From UBA940 sp045613745 (GTDB taxonomy: Bacteria; Bacteroidota; Bacteroidia; Bacteroidales; Rikenellaceae): a DNA stretch of 64,000 bases. Under the pieces are notes generated by a model. It did not search any database, was not told the origin of the DNA, and saw only the letters and a list, made by a program, of their open reading frames with translations. Within the stretch, counting starts at the first letter, position 1, and every line of letters begins with the position of its first letter. This document shows positions 54,539 through 62,934 of this stretch, in pieces. A program made the position numbers and the translations under genes. The stretch is from assembly GCA_045613745.1 (NCBI GenBank), contig JAZLBP010000010.1:131214-195213 (forward strand). The letters are read 5' to 3'.

Positions 54539-56365
54539 GTGAAAACATTTAAGAGATTATTTTCGTTTGCCAAGCCTATCGAAAAGTACGCTATCCCGTA
54601 CTTCATATATACGCTACTATACTCGGTGTTCAATGCCTTCAACTTTGTACTTATCGCACCGATTATCAACTCGTTGTTCGCAGACGGTCCTCGCGTGATT
54701 GTGCGTGAAATGCCCAAGCCCGAGTTGAGCAGCAAATTCCTGAACGAGTTTATCAACTACCAAATATTCTGCTTTTATGGCGAGCAGTACGACACAATGG
54801 ACGTACTGTTATTCCTTGCGGGTGTGATTGTTCTGTCTGCTTTTTTGAGCAACCTGTTCCGTTTCCTCGGTCAGTGGACCGTCGAGAAGATGAGTATCAA
54901 CTCGCTGCAAAAGATGCGCGACGCGGTGTTCCACAATATGGCACAGCTGCACGTCGGATACTTCGGTAACGAGCAGAAGGGCGACATCATCTCGCGTATT
55001 ATGGCCGATGTGCAGGTGATGCGTTTCAGCATTATCCGCACATTGCACGTTGTGTTCCGCGAGCCGCTGCTGATATTAACCTACGTCTATGTGATGATTT
55101 CGCTGTCGTGGGAGCTCAGCGTATTCTGCATCATCTACCTGCCAATCGTGGCTTTGATTATGGGAAGCATTGTCAAACGCCTGCGCCGTCCTGCCAAGAA
55201 CGCACAAGAGATGTTTGGCACTATGACTTCGGCTATTGACGAAACCCTCACGGGCATCAAGGTCGTTAAGGCCTACAACGCCGAGGTATTCTTCAACAAG
55301 CGTTTCAACACCGCCAACGCACAATATGCATCGCTGCACAAATGGATTGCCCTGCGCCAACAGTTGGCATCGCCTATGAGCGAGTTCCTCGGAATCGCAG
55401 CTGTGGGTGGAGTGGTTGTTGCCGGTGGCTATCTCATCACCAAGGGTGTGTTCAACGTGGGTGAGTTCCTCGCCTTTGTGGGTATCTTCTCGCAGATTAC
55501 ACGTCCCATCCGTTCGTTTACCGAGGCCTTCGCCAACATCAATCAGGGTATTGCCGCAGGTGAGCGCGTATTCGAGATTATGGACGCCGAGAATGCAATC
55601 CCCGACAAGCCCAATGCTGTCGAGATGACCTCCTTCGAACAAGGTGTAGAGTTCTGCGATGTGCACTTCTCGTACGACAGCAAAGAGGTTATTCGCGGCA
55701 TATCGTTTACCATCCCCAAAGGCAAGACCGTTGCTTTGGTAGGCCCGTCGGGAGGTGGCAAGACTACCATTTCGGACATGATTCCCCGCTTCTACGACCC
55801 TCAAAAGGGTGCTATCCTGATTGACGGCACCGACCTTCGCGACTTCACCAAGACAAGTCTGCGCAACCATATGGGTATCGTATCGCAAGACACCATACTG
55901 TTCAACGACACCATCGAGAACAACATCCGTCTGGGTAACCCCAATGCAACTATGGAGCAGATTATCGCTGCGGCCAAAATCGCCAACGCCCACAACTTCA
56001 TCGTCGAGATGGAGGAGGGTTACAACACCAACATCGGCGACCGCGGTATGAAACTCTCGGGTGGTCAGCGTCAACGTCTGAGTATTGCCCGCGCGGTGCT
56101 CAAAAACCCCGACATCCTGATTCTGGACGAGGCCACATCGGCGCTCGACACCGAGAGCGAAAAACTTGTGCAGGAGGCCCTCAACTCGTTGTTGGCAGGT
56201 CGCACCTCGCTGGTTATCGCCCACCGATTGAGCACCATTATCAATGCCGACATCATCCTTGTGGTGAAGGAGGGCGAGGTGGTCGAAAGCGGAACTCACG
56301 AAGAGCTGATGGAGCGCGACGGCCTGTATGCCAAACTCATCGCAATGCAACACCTTGAAAAATAA
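54539..56365 (+). CDS. ABC exporter, fused permease-ATPase (MsbA-like)
   Basis: A 608-residue inner-membrane half-transporter. The six-TM ABC exporter domain (~20-330) includes an extended first periplasmic loop (DGPRVIVREMPKPELSSKFLNEF). The ATPase domain has Walker A VGPSGGGKTT, Q-loop IVSQDTILFNDTI, signature LSGGQRQRLSIARA, Walker B ILILDEATSALD and H-loop VIAHRLST. The architecture is that of MsbA/lipid or drug exporters; the substrate is not predictable. The start is GTG. A lipoprotein gene follows after 18 bp, likely in the same transcript. Confidence 0.95.
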   Translation: MKTFKRLFSFAKPIEKYAIPYFIYTLLYSVFNAFNFVLIAPIINSLFADGPRVIVREMPKPELSSKFLNEFINYQIFCFYGEQYDTMDVLLFLAGVIVLSAFLSNLFRFLGQWTVEKMSINSLQKMRDAVFHNMAQLHVGYFGNEQKGDIISRIMADVQVMRFSIIRTLHVVFREPLLILTYVYVMISLSWELSVFCIIYLPIVALIMGSIVKRLRRPAKNAQEMFGTMTSAIDETLTGIKVVKAYNAEVFFNKRFNTANAQYASLHKWIALRQQLASPMSEFLGIAAVGGVVVAGGYLITKGVFNVGEFLAFVGIFSQITRPIRSFTEAFANINQGIAAGERVFEIMDAENAIPDKPNAVEMTSFEQGVEFCDVHFSYDSKEVIRGISFTIPKGKTVALVGPSGGGKTTISDMIPRFYDPQKGAILIDGTDLRDFTKTSLRNHMGIVSQDTILFNDTIENNIRLGNPNATMEQIIAAAKIANAHNFIVEMEEGYNTNIGDRGMKLSGGQRQRLSIARAVLKNPDILILDEATSALDTESEKLVQEALNSLLAGRTSLVIAHRLSTIINADIILVVKEGEVVESGTHEELMERDGLYAKLIAMQHLEK

Positions 56366-56383
56366 GATAAATACCATAAAACT

Positions 56384-58264
56384 ATGAAAAACTTAATTTC
56401 GAAGATTTGGACTCTGATGCTGATGGCAGCGTTTGCCGCAGGCATCACCGCTTGTCAACCCACCCCACCCGATCCAGGAAACACTCCCACGCCCCCCAAC
56501 ACGGAGCTGGCTGTGAAATTTGTTAATATGATACATATGCCGTTCGATGTCATCACTTCGAGCGACAATGTGAATGTATCGGCAAAGATTTCGGTGAGCA
56601 ACGGCTCGCTAAGCGAGGCACAACTCCGCTACACCGTTTCGGAAGGCCTTATTACAAGCGCTACCCAAAGTGTGAAGATGAGCAACGGCGGCGTAGGTAT
56701 CTATGTTGCCGACATCCCTGCACAACCCGCAGGCGCTATTGTACGCTACTGGATTGCAGCCATTGGCACCAAAAACGATGGCGACTCGTTTGAGTGGGAG
56801 TCCGACCTTGGCAACTACATCATTGCCGAAGATGGTCCCTCGCAAGGTGACGACGAGCCCGGCGACGAACCCGTCGAGGTAGATCCCTGCTCGCTGGTTC
56901 GCCTGAACGAGATTTCGACAGGCGCATCGCTTGGCGAGTTTATCGAAATTTTCAACACCTCGAAAGAAGATGTCAACCTCAATGGAGTTGCTCTGTACAA
57001 AAACCGCGACTACGAGGAGCCTCTGATTGTGCTCGGCGACGTTGTACTGCCCGCCTACGGCTATGGCGTACTGTTTGCCAAAGGCATCACTGCCACACTC
57101 CCCGAAAGTTGTGTTAATCTGGGTGTAACCGACCGAGGTCTGGCAAGTTCACGCGCGCTGTGCGTGGAGCTGGGTCGCGACGCAGGCGCCACCATCTATG
57201 ACGTCTATACCAACACCGTCAACCCCGACACCGACGCAACCGACTGGAACACCGATGGCGTGGAAATGGAGGCCAAATTCTTTGCCCGTTTCACCGACGG
57301 ATGGTACTCGGCAGGCATCATCACCATGGGTGAGCAAAACCTCGATCCCGACACCAAACTCAAACACCAAAAGAACGTAGCTCTGGCTGTGTCGGACGTA
57401 CCCTACATTGCAAACATCGCACTCAACCCCACAAGCATCACCGTAGGCAAGAGCCTTACCATCAGCGCTAATGTTTACAGCGACGCTTACAGCAGCATCA
57501 GCAAGGTTGTGTGCGCCGTAGGCAACAGTAATGTAACACTCGTAAAGGGCGAGGGCAACACCTACTCGGGCACCTACACATTCGGCGCCGAGGGTGAGTT
57601 CACCGCTACTGTGACCGCCTCCAACCGCGACAATCGCAAAAGCGAGTTGAGCCAAAAAGGAACCGTACTTCCCGCAGGTACCGTATTTGCATCGCAAGCT
57701 GCCGTACGTCTGAACGAAATCAGCACCGACCGCAAATATATTGAGCTGGTCAACACCTCGGAGAACCCCGTCAACTTGATTGGTATGTACATCGAGAAGA
57801 ACAACGAGGATATCCTGCTCCACATCAAGGACAACATCATCCTCGAAGGTAAACAATTCGCTGTGTTGGCTTGCGGCAATAAAGATTACTCATCAAGTTC
57901 ATACCTCTACCTCGGCTCGTGCGAGAAGGGTCTGTCGGGCAAGAAATCGCTGTGTATCGAGTGGATGGCATCCGTTCCCGAGAAGGTGCGTATCGACGCA
58001 TTCTGCAACACCAAAGACACCGATCCCCGTCCGAAGGTTACCGTATGGGATGACGAAACCGGTTACGAGGTCAACATCTCGGACCTCACCGCAGGTCGCC
58101 GCCCCGATGGTCAGGTTGTCAACCCCAAATACCCCGAAGATTTGCCCAACGAGTGGCTTGTGCTGAACGAGTCAACCCTTGGCTACTCCAACGCCTCGGC
58201 AAGCCCCAAAGCCCGCCTGCGCAACCAAATGACCACCATCGCTCCCGTCCCCACCGACGAGTAG
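56384..58264 (+). CDS. Lipoprotein with two lamin-tail domains
   Basis: A 626-residue lipoprotein (signal ending AGITAC; Cys ~24) with a Pro/Thr-rich linker. An Ig-like segment (~40-145) is followed by lamin-tail domain 1 (LVRLNEISTGASLGEFIEIFNTSKEDVNLNGVALYKNRD, ~170). Then come a second Ig-like segment (~330-430) and lamin-tail domain 2 (VRLNEISTDRKYIELVNTSENPVNLIGMYIEKNN, ~445). LTD domains occur in surface nucleases, phosphatases and adhesins; no catalytic domain is seen here. It is placed directly behind the ABC exporter gene. Confidence 0.85.
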   Translation: MKNLISKIWTLMLMAAFAAGITACQPTPPDPGNTPTPPNTELAVKFVNMIHMPFDVITSSDNVNVSAKISVSNGSLSEAQLRYTVSEGLITSATQSVKMSNGGVGIYVADIPAQPAGAIVRYWIAAIGTKNDGDSFEWESDLGNYIIAEDGPSQGDDEPGDEPVEVDPCSLVRLNEISTGASLGEFIEIFNTSKEDVNLNGVALYKNRDYEEPLIVLGDVVLPAYGYGVLFAKGITATLPESCVNLGVTDRGLASSRALCVELGRDAGATIYDVYTNTVNPDTDATDWNTDGVEMEAKFFARFTDGWYSAGIITMGEQNLDPDTKLKHQKNVALAVSDVPYIANIALNPTSITVGKSLTISANVYSDAYSSISKVVCAVGNSNVTLVKGEGNTYSGTYTFGAEGEFTATVTASNRDNRKSELSQKGTVLPAGTVFASQAAVRLNEISTDRKYIELVNTSENPVNLIGMYIEKNNEDILLHIKDNIILEGKQFAVLACGNKDYSSSSYLYLGSCEKGLSGKKSLCIEWMASVPEKVRIDAFCNTKDTDPRPKVTVWDDETGYEVNISDLTAGRRPDGQVVNPKYPEDLPNEWLVLNESTLGYSNASASPKARLRNQMTTIAPVPTDE

Positions 58265-58283
58265 CACAACGTCATACAACACA

Positions 58284-58320
58284 AAAGGACTGCCGCCTTT
58301 CGCGACAGTCCTTTTTTTTT
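58284..58320 (+). terminator. Intrinsic terminator of ABC exporter-lipoprotein operon
   Basis: Stem AAAGGACTG...CAGTCCTTT with inner CGC/GCG pairing and a long T-run. Confidence 0.9.
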
Positions 58321-58404
58321 ATAACGATACACATCCTCGCAGAGCAGAGGATGCGGTATATATTCAACCGCAGTTTTGTGATAGTCCTTATAACTCTTTC
58401 TCTA

Positions 58405-58680
58405 CTATTGACAATTCGGGAAGATGATGCGATTGGCAAAGCCCCTATATTCACCTTCGAAATGCTCGCCATATTTTGCATAGTAAAAAGCCTCTACAAC
58501 TAAAAGACTACGATGCTGACCAAAGTCGCAATGGACAATCATTTGTTTGTTCTCTTTATCGTAGCGAAGAAGTACCGCCACAGCCTGCGTGATATTCTCC
58601 CAGCCTATGTCATCCACCTCTTCTTCGAGAGGAGAGTGATAAAACTCAAAACGAGAGTTTAACCTATGTTCGCCCATCAT
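58405..58680 (-). CDS. Short HCX5R phosphatase-like protein, probably a fragment
   Basis: A 91-residue protein. The segment MIVHCDFGQHRSLLVVEAFYY carries H50-C51-x5-R57-S58, the active-site loop of Cys-dependent protein phosphatases; a helix follows as expected. The upstream part (EEVDDIGWENITQAVAVLLRY) fits the helix before the P-loop. Typical dual-specificity phosphatases have 140 or more residues with an acid loop, missing here, so this may be a truncated gene or a minimal domain. A promoter lies upstream at 58811-58840. GC is lower than in the core genes. Confidence 0.5.
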   Translation of the reverse strand: MMGEHRLNSRFEFYHSPLEEEVDDIGWENITQAVAVLLRYDKENKQMIVHCDFGQHRSLLVVEAFYYAKYGEHFEGEYRGFANRIIFPNCQ

Positions 58681-58710
58681 TTTGAGTGCGAAAATCTTGC
58701 GTTTTTTTAG

Positions 58711-58916
58711 GTTTACTTTTGAGTTTCCGAGTAACAGTTTTGACCGTTTTTCGGGTACGGGAATTGCCGTACTGTGTCCACCTTAAATTTCTGTGCTGTA
58801 ATTACTTATGCAAAGATAATAAAATTTTCTGAACTTGCAAAATGAAAGTGTGAGATGAGTCAAAAACTAATGCTCTCCGACTCAAATCACACTGCCAACT
58901 TTTCTCAAAAGTAAAC
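58711..58916. repeat. 206-bp segment with 13-bp terminal inverted repeats
   Basis: GTTTACTTTTGAG (58711-58723) and its exact inverse CTCAAAAGTAAAC (58904-58916) bound a segment without a recognisable gene. It contains a minus-strand promoter and a 22-codon GTG-started ORF (58713-58781). It is possibly a MITE-like element. No convincing target duplication is seen. Together with the repeat at 58948 this accounts for the gene-poor stretch 58681-59078. Confidence 0.4.
58811..58840 (-). promoter_or_regulatory. Promoter inside inverted-repeat segment
   Basis: Minus-strand TATCTTTG (58811-58818) and TTG (58838-58840), 19-bp spacer, directed at the HCX5R-like ORF. Confidence 0.6.
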
Positions 58917-58947
58917 ATAGTTTTTGCGCTTACTTTCGAGGAGAGTC

Positions 58948-58971
58948 TGACCCAAAAATAGCCCGCCAAAC
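58948..58971 (+). repeat. 24-bp direct repeat, left copy
   Basis: Starts TGACCCAAAAATAG and ends CCCGCCAAAC. It is identical to 60419-60442, where it forms half of a terminator. Here the partner arm (GGCGGGCT) is missing. Confidence 0.85.
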
Positions 58972-59078
58972 CAATGGGTGTGGCAAGTATTCAATATCTA
59001 TTTCAATGATTGTGTTTAACTCAAATTTGCCGTGGGATATGTAGGTATAGGCAAGCATGGTAGGTTTATATAAGAGAT

Positions 59079-60329
59079 TTATCGTTTACCAAAATTCCAA
59101 TCAAAAACATACTCCGCACCCTCTATGTTTATGACAAATTGTACCGACTCGCCCCTTATTCTCTTGACATGCACATATCCTGATATTGTTTCACCAGGAT
59201 AGATCGTATTCTTTTTCAAATAACCAAGCCTTTTGATTTCTTGTTCTTCTGCCATAGCATTGCTAATATCAGCCATTCGTTGCTGAGAAAGGACTTGTGC
59301 TTGATATGCGGCACCAGCATCATAAGTTCTTGTATAAGAAGTTGATGTGCCAGAATAATTACCATATCCATATCCTCCTGAACCATAAGCGTAGGTACTC
59401 CCAGAATAATACGAATTTGTTGTAGAAGTTGAATATCCAGCATTTGCAGTTGACATACCTTCAGCCACGCCCATCAGTACTGCTGCCCAAGTTTGAGAAC
59501 GATTTACCTTTTTCAGATATTCATCTGAAGACCAGACCTCAAGACCTGTAACAAATCCTTCTACATCTGTCGAAGATGCTGATATATTAACCACGGGGTC
59601 AAACTCGATTGGAATGATGGTGTTATTAGAAATAACAATATCTATACGGTGCCACTTGCCATAATCTTTAACAATAGTGTTTGTAAGTGCTATAATCAAT
59701 CCATTCTTATTGAAAAATTGCCAAGGTGTGCCATCCTTGTAATCAGACTTTCTTTCTGTTATTGATGGCGTTTCCCAGATTGGCGTGTTATCTGCCAAGT
59801 GGAATTTTGTCAAATTACCTTCGGTATCTCCAACTACATAGTAGTCATACAAAGGTTTGCCTTCTGCATATTCAACTTGAAGATACGCCCCATTATCAAG
59901 AAATTCTGTATATAATCCAGATAATTCTCCGTTGAAATACGTTCCTGATTGTTTAATCAGTCCATCCTCTTTATATAGGCAAAAGGCGCCATTTAATACA
60001 CCTTGCTGATAATTTCTAACAAACTCTGGTCTACCGTTTTTGAAATAGTTAATACACTCTCCCTCAAAAATAGTATTAGCATCATCCAATGAGTCTATCT
60101 TAATAAAATTACCACTACTTTGCAACTCACCAGAAACATAGTAGTCCCTAAATTGTTTCGTCTGCAAACTATCGGCCGGATAGTATGCAATGCGGTAAAA
60201 GTCGGCAAATGCCCGATTGGGTGCATATTTCCACTCTTTTGTGTAGTATAAGGTATCTATCTTATCTTGTGCATATATGCAATTTATAACACACAACAAA
60301 CAAATTAAAGTAAGTAAAGACTTTCTCAT
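59079..60329 (-). CDS. Secreted MORN-repeat (YwqK-like) protein with Gly/Ser/Tyr-rich segment
   Basis: A 416-residue protein with a signal peptide (MRKSLLTLICLLCVINCIYA). Residues ~55-190 contain MORN_2-type repeats: FRDYYVSGELQSSGNF, CINYFKNGRPEFVRNYQQGVLNGAFCLYKEDGLIKQSGTY and FNGELSGLYTEFLDNGAY. Residues ~295-345 are low-complexity S/T/G/Y (STTNSYYSGSTYAYGSGGYG). The last part (~365-416) looks like a beta-sandwich (PGETISGYVHVKRIRGESVQFVINIEG). The function is unknown. Its DNA is clearly AT-richer than the core genes and it lies between 24-bp direct repeats, so recent acquisition is likely. Confidence 0.8.
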   Translation of the reverse strand: MRKSLLTLICLLCVINCIYAQDKIDTLYYTKEWKYAPNRAFADFYRIAYYPADSLQTKQFRDYYVSGELQSSGNFIKIDSLDDANTIFEGECINYFKNGRPEFVRNYQQGVLNGAFCLYKEDGLIKQSGTYFNGELSGLYTEFLDNGAYLQVEYAEGKPLYDYYVVGDTEGNLTKFHLADNTPIWETPSITERKSDYKDGTPWQFFNKNGLIIALTNTIVKDYGKWHRIDIVISNNTIIPIEFDPVVNISASSTDVEGFVTGLEVWSSDEYLKKVNRSQTWAAVLMGVAEGMSTANAGYSTSTTNSYYSGSTYAYGSGGYGYGNYSGTSTSYTRTYDAGAAYQAQVLSQQRMADISNAMAEEQEIKRLGYLKKNTIYPGETISGYVHVKRIRGESVQFVINIEGAEYVFDWNFGKR

Positions 60330-60360
60330 AAGCCTAGGGTTATGTTTTGTTTAACTTTCA

Positions 60361-60368
60361 CAAAGTTA
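60361..60368 (-). promoter_or_regulatory. -7 element of MORN-repeat gene
   Basis: Minus-strand TAACTTTG, 31 bp upstream of the ATG at 60329. Confidence 0.55.
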
Positions 60369-60418
60369 GCATTTATTTTAATTCGCTGATAATTGTTGTG
60401 TAATAAACTTTTGCGATA

Positions 60419-60442
60419 TGACCCAAAAATAGCCCGCCAAAC
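60419..60442 (+). repeat. 24-bp direct repeat, right copy
   Basis: Identical to 58948-58971. It overlaps the left arm and A/T tract of the terminator at 60425-60461. Confidence 0.85.
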
Positions 60443-60461
60443 GCTAATGGTCAGGCGGGCT
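60425..60461 (-). terminator. Intrinsic terminator of 23-codon gene
   Basis: Stem AGCCCGCC/GGCGGGCT with a 15-nt loop. On the minus strand it is followed by ATTTTT. Confidence 0.85.
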
Positions 60462-60479
60462 TGAACGGGGTTGCGGAAC

Positions 60480-60551
60480 CTATCGTCTCGGGTTGCATCC
60501 GCTGCGCTGAATCAGGTCATCGAGCATCTCAAGTTCCTTTTTCTTTGCCAT
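60480..60551 (-). CDS. 23-residue small protein
   Basis: A short ORF starting MAKKKELEMLDDLI and ending SGCNPRR: a basic N-terminus, a short amphipathic acidic helix, one Cys, and a basic end. It is supported by a full promoter upstream (60584-60615) and an intrinsic terminator 18 bp after its stop, with a short leader, so it forms a complete transcription unit. I know no family for it. No hydrophobic segment is present, so it is likely cytosolic. Confidence 0.6.
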   Translation of the reverse strand: MAKKKELEMLDDLIQRSGCNPRR

Positions 60552-60583
60552 AGTAGATTGTATAGTTTTATGTTTATTTACTC

Positions 60584-60615
60584 CAAAGGTAGCATTTTTT
60601 TGTAAATCGATGCAA
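60584..60615 (-). promoter_or_regulatory. Promoter of 23-codon gene
   Basis: Minus-strand TACCTTTG (60584-60591) and TTG (60613-60615) spaced by 21 bp. Confidence 0.7.
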
Positions 60616-60676
60616 GATTGGATGGTTTAACCCGTTTTTACCAAAAATTTAGGGAGTAGAGATGCCCACTCCTTAC

Positions 60677-61225
60677 TTATAAGAGCCTTCCGTCATCGTG
60701 CCACTCGCCATACATAATGCCGTTGCGAGTGTTATCGATGAATTTCTGAAGGCGGCGTTGATAAGCTTGGGGATCTCGCTTGCGGATATTTTGGATATTG
60801 TCGATGCGAACTTGCACATAAAGCGCAGGCAAAGTTTGGAAATTCTGCCATACGGTTTTATTGCTTTGCAGTGCCGTGAGGACATCGTCGTCAATCTAAA
60901 AATCCATATTCGGCAATACCGCACGCCCCGCATCGGTCATAAGTCCCAAGCGCTCAAGTCGTCGGCATCGCTCCTTGTTGAGTTCGGTCCACGGGCTACG
61001 CTTGCGGCGAGGAGAGAATCGTCTCCACATAACGCCCTCGCCCGCTTTGATAGTGGAGTCAATCCATCCAAAACACAACGCCTCCTCCACCGCATCAAGG
61101 TACTGCAAGCCGTCCTCGCTTTTGGTTGTCGAAATCCATATCTCACGCTTTGTGGCGTGGTTTTCAATCAGCCAATCTCGCCACTGTTCACGAGAAGTTG
61201 TATGTAGTTTTTCGGTTATCTCCAT
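60677..61225 (-). pseudogene. YdeI-family protein gene interrupted by in-frame amber codon
   Basis: The intact reading is 183 codons, the usual YdeI-family length. The first 109 residues (MEITEKLHTTSREQWRDWLIENHATKREIW...DAVEEALCFGWIDSTIKAGEG...SPWTELNKERCRRLERLGLM) are typical. The chain then hits TAG at 60896-60898. The same frame continues with IDDDVLTALQSNKTVWQNFQTLP and FIDNTRNGIMYGEW to a TAA at 60677. The expected residue at the stop could be Glu (GAG to TAG, a single change). Promoter TAACTTTG is at 61245-61252 (minus). The truncated product may be unstable. Confidence 0.85.
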
Positions 61226-61244
61226 TTTATCGGCTTATCTTCTG

Positions 61245-61252
61245 CAAAGTTA
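61245..61252 (-). promoter_or_regulatory. -7 element of YdeI-like gene
   Basis: Minus-strand TAACTTTG, 19 bp upstream of the ATG at 61225. Confidence 0.55.
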
Positions 61253-61306
61253 ATAATTCTTGGCACAATTTTCGGAATATAGGTATGAGTTACAAATATT
61301 TCCGAT

Positions 61307-62809
61307 ATGAAGCAGAACGATAAAAAACATTTGACGGCGGAGAATGGTCGCCCCATCGCCGACAACCAGAACACGCAGACCGCAGGCGTTCGTGGGCCTG
61401 TGACGATGCAAGATCCGTGGCTCGTGGAGAAGTTGGCCCACTTTGACCGCGAGGTAATCCCAGAGCGTCGTATGCACGCCAAGGGCTCGGGCGCGTATGG
61501 CACAATCACCGTTACGCACGACATCTCAGCCTACACCCGTGCCTCGATATTCTCTCAGGTGGGCAAGAAGACCGAGTGCTTTGTGCGTTTCTCGACCGTG
61601 GCTGGCGAGCGTGGTGCAGCCGATGCCGAGCGCGATATTCGCGGCTTTGCGATGAAGTTTTATACCGACACGGGCAACTGGGATTTGGTTGGCAACAATA
61701 CGCCCGTTTTCTTCCTGCGCGACCCGCTGAAGTTCCCCGACCTCAACCACGCCATTAAGCGCGATCCTCGCACGGGTATGCGTTCGGCAAACAGCAACTG
61801 GGACTTCTGGACGCTGCTCCCCGAGGCACTGCATCAGGTGACGATTACGATGTCGCCACGCGGTATTCCCGCCTCGTTCCGCCATATGCACGGCTTTGGT
61901 AGTCACACATATAGCTTTATCAATGCCAACAACCGTCGCACTTGGGTGAAGTTCCATCTGCGCACCTTGCAGGGCATCAAGAATATGACTGATGCCGAGG
62001 CGGAGGCTGTGATTGCGAAGGATAGAGAATCGCATCAGCGAGACCTTTTCGAGGCGATTGAGAGGGGTGATTTTCCTCGTTGGCAGATGCAGGTGCAGCT
62101 GATGACCGAGGAGCAGGCGAAGGAGTATCACATCAATCCGTTCGACCTTACGAAGGTGTGGTATCACGGCGATTTCCCGCTGCACGATGTGGGCATCTTG
62201 GAACTCAACCGCAACCCCGAGAACTTCTTTGCCGAGGTCGAGCAGGCAGCGTTTAACCCGATGAACATCATCGACGGTATCGGTTTTTCGCCCGATAAGA
62301 TGTTGCAGGGACGCCTATTTTCGTATGGCGATGCACAACGCTACCGCTTGGGCGTGAACCACCATCAGATACCCGTAAATCGTTCTCGTTGCCCGTTCCA
62401 CTCTTACCACCGCGACGGTCAGATGCGCACCGACGATAACGCCGGACGCACGATAGGCTACGAGCCAAATAGCTATGGCGAGTGGCAGGATTCGCCTGCC
62501 TTGAAAGAGCCACCTTTGGCAGTCAGTGGCGAGGTCTATAACTACGACGAGCGCGAACTCGATAGCGACTATTACACACAGCCGGGCAAGCTGTGGCGAT
62601 TGATGTCAGCGGAGGATCAACGAGCGACTTGTGAGAATACGGCACGCGCAATGGGCGATGCGGAACTATTTATCAAACAGCGCCATATCCGCAACTGCCA
62701 CCGCGCCGACCCCACCTACGGCGAAGGCGTCGCCAAAGCCCTCGGACTCTCCCTCTCCGAAGCCCTCACCGCCGAGGACCCCGCGCATCCAAAGTGGGAT
62801 TGGAGATAA
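61307..62809 (+). CDS. katA: Haem catalase, small-subunit type
   Basis: A 500-residue catalase that splits hydrogen peroxide. Distal His57 is in RRMHAKGSGAYG, Asn130 in VGNNTPVFF, and haem-ligand Tyr340 in RLFSYGDAQRYRLG; all three are present. The length and the absence of a C-terminal flavodoxin-like domain put it in the small-subunit clade. It has NADPH-site-like residues (e.g. SFRHMHGFGSHTY). No signal peptide is present. It is divergent from the YdeI pseudogene. No OxyR site was identified. It confers aerotolerance in an anaerobe. Confidence 0.97.
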   Translation: MKQNDKKHLTAENGRPIADNQNTQTAGVRGPVTMQDPWLVEKLAHFDREVIPERRMHAKGSGAYGTITVTHDISAYTRASIFSQVGKKTECFVRFSTVAGERGAADAERDIRGFAMKFYTDTGNWDLVGNNTPVFFLRDPLKFPDLNHAIKRDPRTGMRSANSNWDFWTLLPEALHQVTITMSPRGIPASFRHMHGFGSHTYSFINANNRRTWVKFHLRTLQGIKNMTDAEAEAVIAKDRESHQRDLFEAIERGDFPRWQMQVQLMTEEQAKEYHINPFDLTKVWYHGDFPLHDVGILELNRNPENFFAEVEQAAFNPMNIIDGIGFSPDKMLQGRLFSYGDAQRYRLGVNHHQIPVNRSRCPFHSYHRDGQMRTDDNAGRTIGYEPNSYGEWQDSPALKEPPLAVSGEVYNYDERELDSDYYTQPGKLWRLMSAEDQRATCENTARAMGDAELFIKQRHIRNCHRADPTYGEGVAKALGLSLSEALTAEDPAHPKWDWR

Positions 62810-62823
62810 TGTATATAACAAAA

Positions 62824-62858
62824 ACAGGACTGCTTTGTTGGAGCAGTCCTGTCTGTTT
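62824..62858 (+). terminator. Intrinsic terminator of katA
   Basis: Eleven-bp stem ACAGGACTGCT/AGCAGTCCTGT with a T-rich tail. Confidence 0.9.
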
Positions 62859-62934
62859 TATGGCTCAACGGCAACTTTTATCACACCATCTAATTTATTC
62901 TCGAAAAGGTGATACGCAGCCTCGATGTTTATAA

